DNA of 64,000 nt from Pelomonas sp. Root1237. GTDB lineage: Bacteria > Pseudomonadota > Gammaproteobacteria > Burkholderiales > Burkholderiaceae_C. Shown here piece by piece: positions 32,782-41,017 of the stretch; position 1 is the first letter of the stretch, and every line of letters starts with the position of its first letter. The notes under the pieces were generated by a model. It was not told where the DNA came from and did not search any database. It saw only the letters and a list, made by a program, of their open reading frames with translations. The translations under genes and the position numbers were made by a program. Location of the stretch: positions 1,030,205-1,094,204 of the forward strand of contig NZ_LMDK01000012.1 of the NCBI RefSeq assembly GCF_001425055.1. Direction: 5' to 3'.

Positions 32782-34848
32782 ATGACGAAGTCTCGAAGAA
32801 TTCGGCACGCCCTGTTGGGGCGGGCAATGCAGCAGCTGTCACTGGCCTTGGCGGTGATGTTGACAGCCATGCCCGTGATGGCGCAGCGTCAACAGCTTCT
32901 GCTTGATGGGCCTTGGCGCTTCCAGGCTGGAGACGCCAAGGCGGCGGCCGAGCTGGATGATTCCACCTGGGCGCGGGTCGTCTTGCCGCACAGCTTCAAT
33001 GCCGTCGACGGCGAAGCGGGCGGCGCCTACTACCGCGGCGCCGCCTGGTACCGGCGCGTCCTGGAGCGCCCAGCCGCAGCCGCGGGCCGGCGCCAGTTCC
33101 TGGAGTTTGACGCCGCCACGATGGCCGCCGAGGTCTGGGTCAATGGCCAGCGCGCCGGCCGCCACGACGGCGGCTATGCGCGCTTTCGCTTCGACATCAC
33201 GAACCTGCTCCGCCCCGGCCGCAACCTGCTTGCCGTGCGCGTAGACAACGGCGCGCTGCCGCAGGTGGCGCCGCTCGGCGGCGACTTCACCGTCTTCGGC
33301 GGCCTGGTGCGGCCGGTGCGCCTCATCGAGACCGACGACGCCCACATCGAGCTGCTCGACCACGGCGGCCCTGGCGTCCAGGTCGACACCGAGGCCCTGA
33401 CCTCCGCGGCAGCACAGCTGAAGGTGCGCGTGCAGCTGCGCAACGACGGCGCCCTGCCCGCCCGGCGCCTGCTGCGCCTGACACTGCGCGACGCCGCGGG
33501 CCGCACCGTGCTGCAGCAGAGCCAGGCGGTGGAGCTGCCGGCCGGCGCAGCCGACGACGCAAGCGTGCAGCTGAACGTAGCCAAGCCGCACCTGTGGCAA
33601 GGCGTGTTCGACCCTTACCTCTACCGGCTGAGCGCCGAACTGCTCCAGGGCACCAGCGTGCGTGACAGCGTGCAGCTGCCGCTGGGCCTGCGCCAGGTCG
33701 CCGTCGACCCGCAGCGCGGCTTCCTGCTCAACGGCAAGCCCTACCCGCTGCATGGCGTCAACTACTTCCACCCCGGCCGCCCCGGCCACGGCGTGGCCGT
33801 GGGCGATGCCGAGGTCGACGAGGACTTGCGCATCCTGATGGAGCTTGGCGTCACCGGGCTGCGGCTGGTGCACTACCAGCACCCACCGCGCGTCTACGAA
33901 CGCGCCGACGAACTTGGCCTGGTGCTGTGGACCGAGATCCCGCTCAACGCGGCGATGAGCGAGGCGCCGGCCTTCCGCGACAACCTGTTCCAGCAGCTGC
34001 GCGAGCTGGTGCGCCAGAACCGCCACCACGCATCGGTGGCCGTCTGGGGCGTGGGCAATGAGGTCTACCGCTCCGACGACGCTATCCGCGACCTGCTCGG
34101 TGAGCTGCACCGCCTGGCCAAACAGGAGGACCCGGCACGCCTGACCACCTATGCGCACTGCTGCGCGCCGGACGACCATCCCATGGCGCTGCAGACCGAC
34201 CTGGCCTCCTACAACCGCTATTGGGGTTGGTACGACGGCGAATTCACCGACATCGGCCCCTGGGCGGACCGCCTGCATGCCAAGCTGCCGGCCAAGCCCA
34301 TCGGCCTGGGCGAATACGGCGCCGGCGCCAGCGTGCTGCAGCAGGAAGACCCGCCGAAACGGCCGCAGCCGGGCGCGCGCTGGCACCCCGAGCAGTACCA
34401 GGCCCTCTTCCACGAGGCCTATGCCCGCCAGCTCTCGGCGCGCCCCTTCTTGTGGGGTCATTTCGTCTGGCTGGGCTTCGACCATGCCTCGGCAGGCCGC
34501 AACGAAGGCGACGCCCCCGGCGTCAACGACAAGGGCCTCGTCACCTACGACCGGCGCTTCCGCAAGGACGCCTTCCTGCTCTGGCAGGCCTGGTGGCAGC
34601 GCGAGCCCGTGCTGCACCTGGCCAACCGCCGCGCCAGCCCGCGGCCCGCGGGCACCGTGGCCGTGAAGGCCTACAGCAACGGCCGCCAGGCCAGCCTGGA
34701 AGTCAATGGCAAGCCGATGGGCACCGTGCCCGTCGTCGACCGCATCGCCGCCTGGCCTGCGGTGCCACTGGCGCCGGGCCGCACCACCCTGCGCGTGCGC
34801 GATGAGCGCGGCGCCACCGACAGCATCGAATGGGACATCCAACCTTGA
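32782..34848 (+). CDS. Secreted glycoside hydrolase family 2 (beta-galactosidase/beta-glucuronidase-like)
   Basis: A 688-residue GH2 enzyme with an N-terminal signal peptide ending near 'MPVMA'. The ATG at 32782 was used; the ATG at 32827 gives a shorter, equally plausible signal. Domain order is sugar-binding jelly roll ('LLLDGPWRFQAGD', 'DDSTWARVVLPHSFN'), Ig-like domain, then a TIM barrel with the family signature 'LNGKPYPLHGVNYFHPG'. The acid/base Glu is in 'WGVGNEVY' and the nucleophile Glu in 'GLGEYGAG'. It begins a group with GH39, an esterase and a ThuA-like protein, so it probably removes a sugar from a plant polysaccharide side chain. Exact sugar is uncertain. Confidence 0.85.
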   Translation: MTKSRRIRHALLGRAMQQLSLALAVMLTAMPVMAQRQQLLLDGPWRFQAGDAKAAAELDDSTWARVVLPHSFNAVDGEAGGAYYRGAAWYRRVLERPAAAAGRRQFLEFDAATMAAEVWVNGQRAGRHDGGYARFRFDITNLLRPGRNLLAVRVDNGALPQVAPLGGDFTVFGGLVRPVRLIETDDAHIELLDHGGPGVQVDTEALTSAAAQLKVRVQLRNDGALPARRLLRLTLRDAAGRTVLQQSQAVELPAGAADDASVQLNVAKPHLWQGVFDPYLYRLSAELLQGTSVRDSVQLPLGLRQVAVDPQRGFLLNGKPYPLHGVNYFHPGRPGHGVAVGDAEVDEDLRILMELGVTGLRLVHYQHPPRVYERADELGLVLWTEIPLNAAMSEAPAFRDNLFQQLRELVRQNRHHASVAVWGVGNEVYRSDDAIRDLLGELHRLAKQEDPARLTTYAHCCAPDDHPMALQTDLASYNRYWGWYDGEFTDIGPWADRLHAKLPAKPIGLGEYGAGASVLQQEDPPKRPQPGARWHPEQYQALFHEAYARQLSARPFLWGHFVWLGFDHASAGRNEGDAPGVNDKGLVTYDRRFRKDAFLLWQAWWQREPVLHLANRRASPRPAGTVAVKAYSNGRQASLEVNGKPMGTVPVVDRIAAWPAVPLAPGRTTLRVRDERGATDSIEWDIQP

Positions 34849-34874
34849 ACGCCATCCCGCGCCGCCCCACCCTC

Positions 34875-36449
34875 ATGATCAAACGCCTGACTTCCCTCTC
34901 TGCCGCCGTGCTGGCGCTGAGCCTGTGCGCCCAGGCGGGCGCCGCCGGCCCGGCCGAACGCAAGGTCGACCTCGACATCGCTGCCGCGAAGGCGCCAGTC
35001 GATCGCTTCTTCGATCTGGCGGTCGGCTCCGACTATGTCGGCACCACGGGTCGCCCGGAGAACCTCGCACAGCTGAAGACCGCCGTCGACGAACTGGGCT
35101 TTCGCTCCGTGCGCTTCCACGACGTCTTCCACGACGTCTACGGCACCGTGAAGAAGGAAGGCGACAAGCTGGTGTTCGACTGGAGCGGCATTGACCGCGT
35201 GTACGACGCCTTGCTCGTCCGCGGCATCAAGCCCTTCATCGAACTGGGCTTCTCGCCCAAGGTGATGACGACCTCCAACCTCACCATCTTCCACTGGAAG
35301 GGCAACACCTCGCACCCGCAGCCGGGGCCCTGGGCCGAGCTGATCGATGCCTTCGCGCGCCATTTGATCCAGCGCTACGGCGCCGAAGAAGTGCGCAAGT
35401 GGCCGTTCGAGGTCTGGAACGAACCCAACCTGGACGGCTTCTGGGAGAAGGCCGACCAGAAGGCCTACTTCGAGCTCTACGCCAACACGGCGCGCACCCT
35501 CAAGAAGGTCGACCCGGCGCTGAAGGTGGGCGGCCCGTCCACTGCCGGCGCGGCCTGGGTGCCCGAGCTGCTGGCCTATGCCAAGCAGCAAGGCGTGCCG
35601 GTGGACTTCGTCACCACCCACACCTACGGCGTGACCGAGGGCTTCCTCGACGAATACGGCCAATCCGACCGCATCCTGGCCCCCGACGCCAACTCCATCA
35701 TTGGCGACGTGCGCCGCAACCGCAGCGAGATCGAGGCCTCGGCCTTCCCCGGCATCCCGCTGTACATCACGGAGTGGAGCACCAGCTACAACCCGCGCGA
35801 CAAGGTGCATGACAGCTACATCAGCGCACCGTGGATCCTGACCAAGCTGCGCGGCACGCGCGGCTACGCGCAGGCGATGAGCTACTGGACCTACAGCGAC
35901 CTGTTCGAGGAGCCGGGCCCGCCGGACCGCGCCTTCCATGGCGGCTTCGGCCTGATGACGCGCGACAGCGTGCGCAAGCCGGCGTGGTTCGCCTACAAAT
36001 ACCTCAACGCCTTGCGCGGCAAGGAGGTGCCCAGCAAGGACGACAAGGTGCTGGCTGCCGTGGATGGCGGCAAGGCCGCCGTGGTGGTCTGGGACTGGCA
36101 GCATCCCGACCAGAAGAAGAACAGCAACGGCGTCTTCTTCGGCAAGCCGGTGCCCAACGGCCCAGCACCCGCCGTCACGCTGAACCTGCGCAACGTCAGC
36201 GCCGGCAACTACCGCGTGCTGGTGCGCCGCACCGGCCACAAGGTCAACGACGCCTACACCGCCTACCTCGAAATGGGTGCACCCAAGGACTTGAGCGCCG
36301 AACAGCTGGCCCAGCTGCAAAGCCTCACCGAGGACCAGCCCGAGGCGGACCGCATCGTCAAGGTCGGCAAGGACGGCAAGCTGCAGTGGAAGCTGACCAT
36401 GCGCAGCAACGACATCGCGCTGGTGACGGTGGAGCCCGTCAAGCCATGA
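34875..36449 (+). CDS. GH39 beta-xylosidase-like enzyme, secreted
   Basis: A 524-residue enzyme with a signal peptide ending around 'CAQAGA'. The GH39 barrel shows the acid/base Glu in 'FEVWNEPNLDGFW' and the nucleophile Glu in 'LYITEWSTSYN'. The 'GFRSVRFHDVFHD' and 'THTYGV' motifs agree with beta-xylosidases of the family. A beta-sandwich C-terminal domain follows. The gene starts 26 bases after the GH2 stop and its end overlaps the esterase start by four bases, so the three form an operon. Release of xylose from xylan oligosaccharides is the best guess. Confidence 0.87.
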   Translation: MIKRLTSLSAAVLALSLCAQAGAAGPAERKVDLDIAAAKAPVDRFFDLAVGSDYVGTTGRPENLAQLKTAVDELGFRSVRFHDVFHDVYGTVKKEGDKLVFDWSGIDRVYDALLVRGIKPFIELGFSPKVMTTSNLTIFHWKGNTSHPQPGPWAELIDAFARHLIQRYGAEEVRKWPFEVWNEPNLDGFWEKADQKAYFELYANTARTLKKVDPALKVGGPSTAGAAWVPELLAYAKQQGVPVDFVTTHTYGVTEGFLDEYGQSDRILAPDANSIIGDVRRNRSEIEASAFPGIPLYITEWSTSYNPRDKVHDSYISAPWILTKLRGTRGYAQAMSYWTYSDLFEEPGPPDRAFHGGFGLMTRDSVRKPAWFAYKYLNALRGKEVPSKDDKVLAAVDGGKAAVVVWDWQHPDQKKNSNGVFFGKPVPNGPAPAVTLNLRNVSAGNYRVLVRRTGHKVNDAYTAYLEMGAPKDLSAEQLAQLQSLTEDQPEADRIVKVGKDGKLQWKLTMRSNDIALVTVEPVKP

Positions 36450-37318
36450 GACGGCTGCATTCGACGGTGGCGCGGCGAGTGCTGGGCGCCTTACTGCTCC
36501 TCTGCGCGCTCGCCGCCTGCGGCGGTGGCTCGGCGTCCGAGAGTTCCTCGACGCCAACGCCCACGCCACCACCCCCGGCACCAGTCGCCACCGGCAGCGC
36601 CGGCTGCGGCATCACGGCCAAGTTCAGCACCGGCCTGCAGTCGATCACGTCGGACAACGTCCAGCGCAGCTACTGGATCGAGATGCCGGCCGGCTACGAC
36701 CGCAACAAGACCTATCCCGTCGTCATTGGCCTGCACTGGCGTGGCGGGAGTGCCAACGATGTCTATACCTGGGGCGGTTTCTTCGGGCTGAAGCCGCTGT
36801 ACGGCAACAACGCCATCTTCATCGCCCCGCAAGGCCTGGATGCCGGCTGGGCCAACGACGGCGACCGCGACATCCGCTTCATGCGCAGCATGATCAGCCA
36901 GGTCCAGCAAGGCGTGTGCACCGACCCGCAACGGGTGTTCGCCACCGGCTTCAGCTTCGGCGGCATGATGTCCAACGCCATCGGCTGCCAGATGGGTGAC
37001 GTGGTGCGAGCCATCGCCCCGCTGTCCGGCTCGCTGTGGAGTGGATGCGGCAGTTCGGCGCATCGCGTCGCCGCCATCTTCGACCACGCCATGGATGACA
37101 ACGTCGTGCCCTACTCCGCCGGCGAGGATGCCCGCAACACCTTCCTGGCCCGCAACAGCTGCAGTGCCACGACCAAGCCCATCGGCACCAACGGCTGCGT
37201 GGAGTACCAGAGCTGCAGCGCGGGCAAGCCGGTCGTCTGGTGCGGCCACGCGACCGGCGGGCATTGGCCGCCCGGCTTCTCGGCAGCCGAGACCAAGGCC
37301 TTCTTCGACCGCTTCTAG
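36446..37318 (+). CDS. Lipoprotein esterase, CE1/feruloyl-esterase-like
   Basis: A 290-residue lipoprotein with lipobox 'LAAC' near residue 24 followed by a Ser/Thr/Pro linker. The alpha/beta-hydrolase core carries the nucleophile in 'GFSFGGMMSN', the acid in 'DHAMDDNVVPY' and the histidine in 'TGGHWPPG', the arrangement of CE1 / PHB-depolymerase-like esterases (LpqC type). Several cysteines may form disulfides. In this setting, de-esterification (for example feruloyl or acetyl groups) of xylan is likely. The start overlaps the GH39 stop (ATGA). Confidence 0.82.
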   Translation: MRRLHSTVARRVLGALLLLCALAACGGGSASESSSTPTPTPPPPAPVATGSAGCGITAKFSTGLQSITSDNVQRSYWIEMPAGYDRNKTYPVVIGLHWRGGSANDVYTWGGFFGLKPLYGNNAIFIAPQGLDAGWANDGDRDIRFMRSMISQVQQGVCTDPQRVFATGFSFGGMMSNAIGCQMGDVVRAIAPLSGSLWSGCGSSAHRVAAIFDHAMDDNVVPYSAGEDARNTFLARNSCSATTKPIGTNGCVEYQSCSAGKPVVWCGHATGGHWPPGFSAAETKAFFDRF

Positions 37319-37338
37319 CGCGGCCATCGGGTGCATCC

Positions 37339-38253
37339 ATGGGACGTGACCGCAGGACCTTCCTGTTCACCGCACTGGCCTTGGCAGCGGCCGGCCTGCC
37401 ACTGCTGACGCGCGCCGCCGAAGCCCCGCGCATCCGAGTGCTCATCATCGAGGGCATCAGCAACCACGACTGGCCACGCCGGCTGGAGCTGGTGCGCGAG
37501 ATCCTCGCCCGCGACGGCGCGTTCGAGGTGGACGTGTCCATCACGCCACCGGATGCAAGCGACCCCGCCGCCTGGGCGCGCTGGCGGCCCGACTTCACGC
37601 GCTACGACGTGGTGCTGTCGGGCTACAACAACCTCGGCGGCAAGCCGGGCTGGCCGGCCGAAGTGCAGCGCGCCTTCGAGGCCTTCGTGCGCGGCGGTGG
37701 TGGCTTCTACGTCTACCACGAGGCGAACAATGCCTTCGCCGAGTGGCCCCAGTACAACGAGATGATCGGCCTGGGCTGGCGCGACAAGCACTTCGGCTCG
37801 GCGCTGCTGGTGCGCGAGGACGAGACACTGCAGACCGTACCGGCCGGTGACGGCGACGACACCTGGCACGGCGATCGCACCGACACGCTCGTGCACCAAC
37901 GCGGCCAGCATCCCATCCATGCCGGCCTGCCGCGCAGCTGGCGGGCCGCCGACATGGAGGTCTACCGCTACGCCCGCGGCCCGGCCCGCAACGTCGACGT
38001 GATCGCCTATGCACACGACGGCGTGGACGGCCGGCAGTTCCCCGTCGAATGGACCGTGAGGTACGGCCGGGGCCGCGTCTTCGTGTCCGCCTACGGGCAT
38101 GTCTGGTTCGGCCATGGCGCATCGCCGGGCATGCGCTGCGCCGCCTTCCAGTCCGTCATGCCGCGTGCCTTGAAATGGCTGGCGGGGCGCAACCCCGACA
38201 CCCAGCTGCCGGCCGACTTCCCCGGGCCAGACGCCACCTCGCTGCGACCCTGA
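37339..38253 (+). CDS. ThuA-like protein, probable Tat export
   Basis: A 304-residue protein. Start is the ATG at 37339, 20 bases after the esterase. It has a twin-arginine-type signal ('GRDRRTFLFTALALAAAGL'). The mature part matches the ThuA / trehalose-utilisation family: 'IRVLIIEGISNHDW', 'YDVVLSGYNN', 'GGGFYVYHEANNAF' and 'FVSAYGHVWFG'. ThuA-like domains form a class I glutamine-amidotransferase-like fold and appear in sugar-utilisation loci; the substrate is unclear. Confidence 0.8.
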   Translation: MGRDRRTFLFTALALAAAGLPLLTRAAEAPRIRVLIIEGISNHDWPRRLELVREILARDGAFEVDVSITPPDASDPAAWARWRPDFTRYDVVLSGYNNLGGKPGWPAEVQRAFEAFVRGGGGFYVYHEANNAFAEWPQYNEMIGLGWRDKHFGSALLVREDETLQTVPAGDGDDTWHGDRTDTLVHQRGQHPIHAGLPRSWRAADMEVYRYARGPARNVDVIAYAHDGVDGRQFPVEWTVRYGRGRVFVSAYGHVWFGHGASPGMRCAAFQSVMPRALKWLAGRNPDTQLPADFPGPDATSLRP

Positions 38254-38438
38254 CGGCGGGTACCCGTCCTGGACTACGTCCGCGTCGGCAAAGCCGTCGA
38301 GTTCATCGACGAACACCGGCGTTTGGCAAACCTTCCTGCGGCGTTCGAGCAAAGACGCACCACGTTGATCTTTGCGGCCAGTGCCGGCGTCACCGGACAC
38401 AGCATTTGAAAGGCGGCCTTGCAGAAAAGGTTATGACC

Positions 38439-39908
38439 TCAAAGCTGCCCCTGGCACACGTATTTCAGGTGCATGTAGTCGTCCAGGCCGTGCACCGAGC
38501 CCTCGCGCCCATAGCCTGACTCCTTGACGCCACCGAACGGTGCCGCCTCGGCAGCTAGCGCGCCTTCGTTGACGCCCACCAGGCCGGTCTGCAAGGCCTC
38601 CGCCATGCGCCAGATGCGCCGCACGTCGGTGGCATAGAAATAGCCCGCCAGACCGAAGGGTGTGTCGTTCGCCGCGCGGATCACGTCGGCTTCGGTCTCG
38701 AAGCGAGTGATGGCCACCAGTGGTCCGAAAGTTTCCTCGCAGGCGCAGGCCATGCCGCCGTCGGCGCCGACCAGCAGCGTCGGCGCGAAGTAGTTCGGTC
38801 CGAGGGCCGGCAGCCGCGCGCCGCCGACCAGCGTGGCCGCACCGCGCTCAACGGCGTCTTGCACATGGCGCTCGATCTTGTCGACGGCCCTCGCGTTGAT
38901 CATCGGCCCGATCTGTGAGGCCGGGTCGCTGGCCGGGCCGACCTTGAGCGCCGAGATGCGAGCGGCCAGCTTCTCGACGAAGGCGTCGTGCACGGGCGAT
39001 TGCACGAACACCCGGTTCGGGCTCACGCAGGTCTGCCCGCCGTTGCGGAACTTGGCCACCATCAGGCCCTCGACGGCGGCATCGAGGTCGGCGTCCTCGA
39101 AGACGATGAAAGGCGCGTTGCCACCCAGTTCCAGCGACAGCCGTTTGAGCGTGTCGGCGGCGCGACGCGCCAGATGCTTGCCCACTGGTGTGGAGCCGGT
39201 GAAGGTGATCTTGCGCACGCGCGGGTCGTCGAGCCAGACATCGACGACCTCGGGCGTGCGTTCACGCGAAGCTGTCACGATGTTCAGCACCCCCGCGGGG
39301 ACGCCTGCCTCCTCGGCCAGCTTGACCAGCGCCAGCGAGGTCAGTGGCGTGTCCTCGGCCGGCTTGCAGACCACGGTGCAACCGGCGGCCAGCGCAGGGG
39401 CGATCTTGCGCGCGATCATCGCCGCAGGGAAATTCCAGGGCGTGATCGCGGCGACCACGCCGACCGGTTCCTTCAGCGCGAACATGCGCCGGCCGGGCAC
39501 CGACGCGGGGATCACGTCGCCGTTGGCACGCGTGGCTTCGGCAGCGAACCATTCCACATAACTCGAAGCGTAGGCAACCTCCCCTCGCCCCTCGGCCAGC
39601 GGTTTGCCCTGCTCACGCGAGATCAGGCGGCCCAGGTCATCCTGGTGCGCGAGGATCAGTGCGTTCCAGCGATTGAGGATCTGCGCCCTTTGCTTGGCCG
39701 GCATCGCACGCCAGATCGGAAAGGCCGCATGGGCCGCCTCAAGCGCCGCAGCAGCGTCGAGAGCACCGCTGTCCGGCACAGTGGCGAACACCGCGTCGGT
39801 CGCCGGGTCGGTCACCCCGAAACGTTGGCCCTCCAGCGCCTCGCGCCATTGCCCCGCGATGAAGTTGCGGCCGGGCAGCAAGTTGTCTTGTTGAATCGTC
39901 AACGGCAT
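38439..39908 (-). CDS. gabD: NAD(P)-dependent succinate-semialdehyde dehydrogenase-like
   Basis: A 489-residue aldehyde dehydrogenase. The catalytic Cys is in 'GGQTCVSPNR', the general-base Glu in 'LELGGNAPFIVF', and the oxyanion Asn region in 'PWNFPAAMIARK'. The tail 'PFGGVKESGYGREGS' followed by 'GLDDYMHLKYVC' is characteristic of GabD-type enzymes. It is the last gene of the minus-strand catabolic operon, one base after the dehydrogenase gene. It would oxidise a semialdehyde made by the operon's amine oxidase or by the nearby aminotransferase, feeding the TCA cycle. Confidence 0.85.
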   Translation of the reverse strand: MPLTIQQDNLLPGRNFIAGQWREALEGQRFGVTDPATDAVFATVPDSGALDAAAALEAAHAAFPIWRAMPAKQRAQILNRWNALILAHQDDLGRLISREQGKPLAEGRGEVAYASSYVEWFAAEATRANGDVIPASVPGRRMFALKEPVGVVAAITPWNFPAAMIARKIAPALAAGCTVVCKPAEDTPLTSLALVKLAEEAGVPAGVLNIVTASRERTPEVVDVWLDDPRVRKITFTGSTPVGKHLARRAADTLKRLSLELGGNAPFIVFEDADLDAAVEGLMVAKFRNGGQTCVSPNRVFVQSPVHDAFVEKLAARISALKVGPASDPASQIGPMINARAVDKIERHVQDAVERGAATLVGGARLPALGPNYFAPTLLVGADGGMACACEETFGPLVAITRFETEADVIRAANDTPFGLAGYFYATDVRRIWRMAEALQTGLVGVNEGALAAEAAPFGGVKESGYGREGSVHGLDDYMHLKYVCQGQL

Positions 39909-39909
39909 T

Positions 39910-40998
39910 TCAGAATTCCTTCACTCGATTGGCAATTGCCTGGCCGACGTCTTCGGTATGGGCGTCGCCGCCAAGGTCGGGCGTGCGTGGCCCGCGCAGG
40001 ATCACGTCCTCGATGGCGCGCACGATGGCGTCGTGCGCTGCGCGGCCGGCGCCCTGCCCTTGCGTCAGGAAGTCGAGCATCAGCGCACCCGACCAGATCA
40101 TGGCGATGGGGTTGGCGATGCGGCGGCCATAGATGTCGGGCGCCGACCCGTGCACTGGCTCGAACAGCGACGGGAACTGGCGTTCCGGGTTGAGGTTGGC
40201 GCTCGGCGCCAGGCCGATGGTGCCGGTGGTTGCCGGGCCTAGGTCGCTGAGGATGTCGCCGAACAGATTGGTCGCGGCGACGACATCGAAGCGCTGCGGC
40301 TGCAGCACGAAGCGGGCGCAAAGGATGTCGATGTGCTGCTTGTCGACCTGCACGTCAGGGTACTGGCGCGCCATCTCGTCGGTGCGCGCATCCCACCAGG
40401 GCATGCTGATGGCGATGCCGTTGCTCTTGGTGGCCACGGTGAGCGATTTGCGCTGGCGCGAGCGCGCCAGCTCGAAGGCGTAGCGCAGCACGCGATCAGC
40501 GCCGTGGCGCGAGAACACCGACTCCTGGATGACGATCTCGCGCTCGGTGCCGGCGAACATCACGCCGCCGAGGTTGGTGTACTCGCCTTCGGTGTTCTCG
40601 CGCACGACGACGTAGTCGATGTCGCCGACCTTGCGCCCCGCCAGCGGGCACGGCGCGCCTTCGAACAGCCGCACCGGCCGCAGGTTGATGTACTGGTCGA
40701 ACTCGCGCCGGAACTTCAGCAGAGAGCCCCACAGCGAGACGTTGTCGGGCACGGTCGCTGGCCAGCCGACGGCGCCGAAATAGACGGCGTCGACGCCGGC
40801 CAGTTGCTCCTTCCAGTCGTCCGGCATCATCTGGCCGTGCTGCGCGTACCAGTCGCAGCTGGCCCAGTCGAACTCGCGCAGTTCGAGGGCGAAACCGAAG
40901 CGATCGGCTGCGGCCCTCAGCACGCGCAGGCCCTCGGGCATCACTTCCTTGCCGATGCCGTCGCCGGCGATGGCGGCGATTCGGAACGTGTTCATCAT
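39910..40998 (-). CDS. Tartrate/D-malate-type dehydrogenase
   Basis: A 362-residue member of the isocitrate/isopropylmalate dehydrogenase family. Start is the first ATG of ATGATG at 40998, preceded by GAAGGA. Diagnostic features are 'IAAIAGDGIGKEVMPEGLRV', 'VVRENTEGEYTNLGG', 'TKSNGIAISMPWWD' and 'LFEPVHGSAPDIYG'. This subgroup (TtuC/DmlA) oxidatively decarboxylates D-malate or tartrate with NAD. It lies between the ABC importer genes and the semialdehyde dehydrogenase gene, so its substrate may derive from the imported compound. Confidence 0.85.
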   Translation of the reverse strand: MMNTFRIAAIAGDGIGKEVMPEGLRVLRAAADRFGFALELREFDWASCDWYAQHGQMMPDDWKEQLAGVDAVYFGAVGWPATVPDNVSLWGSLLKFRREFDQYINLRPVRLFEGAPCPLAGRKVGDIDYVVVRENTEGEYTNLGGVMFAGTEREIVIQESVFSRHGADRVLRYAFELARSRQRKSLTVATKSNGIAISMPWWDARTDEMARQYPDVQVDKQHIDILCARFVLQPQRFDVVAATNLFGDILSDLGPATTGTIGLAPSANLNPERQFPSLFEPVHGSAPDIYGRRIANPIAMIWSGALMLDFLTQGQGAGRAAHDAIVRAIEDVILRGPRTPDLGGDAHTEDVGQAIANRVKEF

Positions 40999-41017
40999 GG
41001 GTTTTCCTTCGTCGTTG

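Noticed and set aside
32839-34842. 667-codon minus-strand frame
   Set aside because: Antisense to the GH2 gene, which has clear catalytic motifs and a signal peptide.
34671-36581. 636-codon minus-strand frame
   Set aside because: Antisense to the GH39 gene; no family motif.
38269-38409. Fragment reading 'LDYVRVGKAVEFIDEH'
   Set aside because: It vaguely resembles an AraC/Ada-type helix and could be a gene remnant, but it is too short and has no start or domain context to call.
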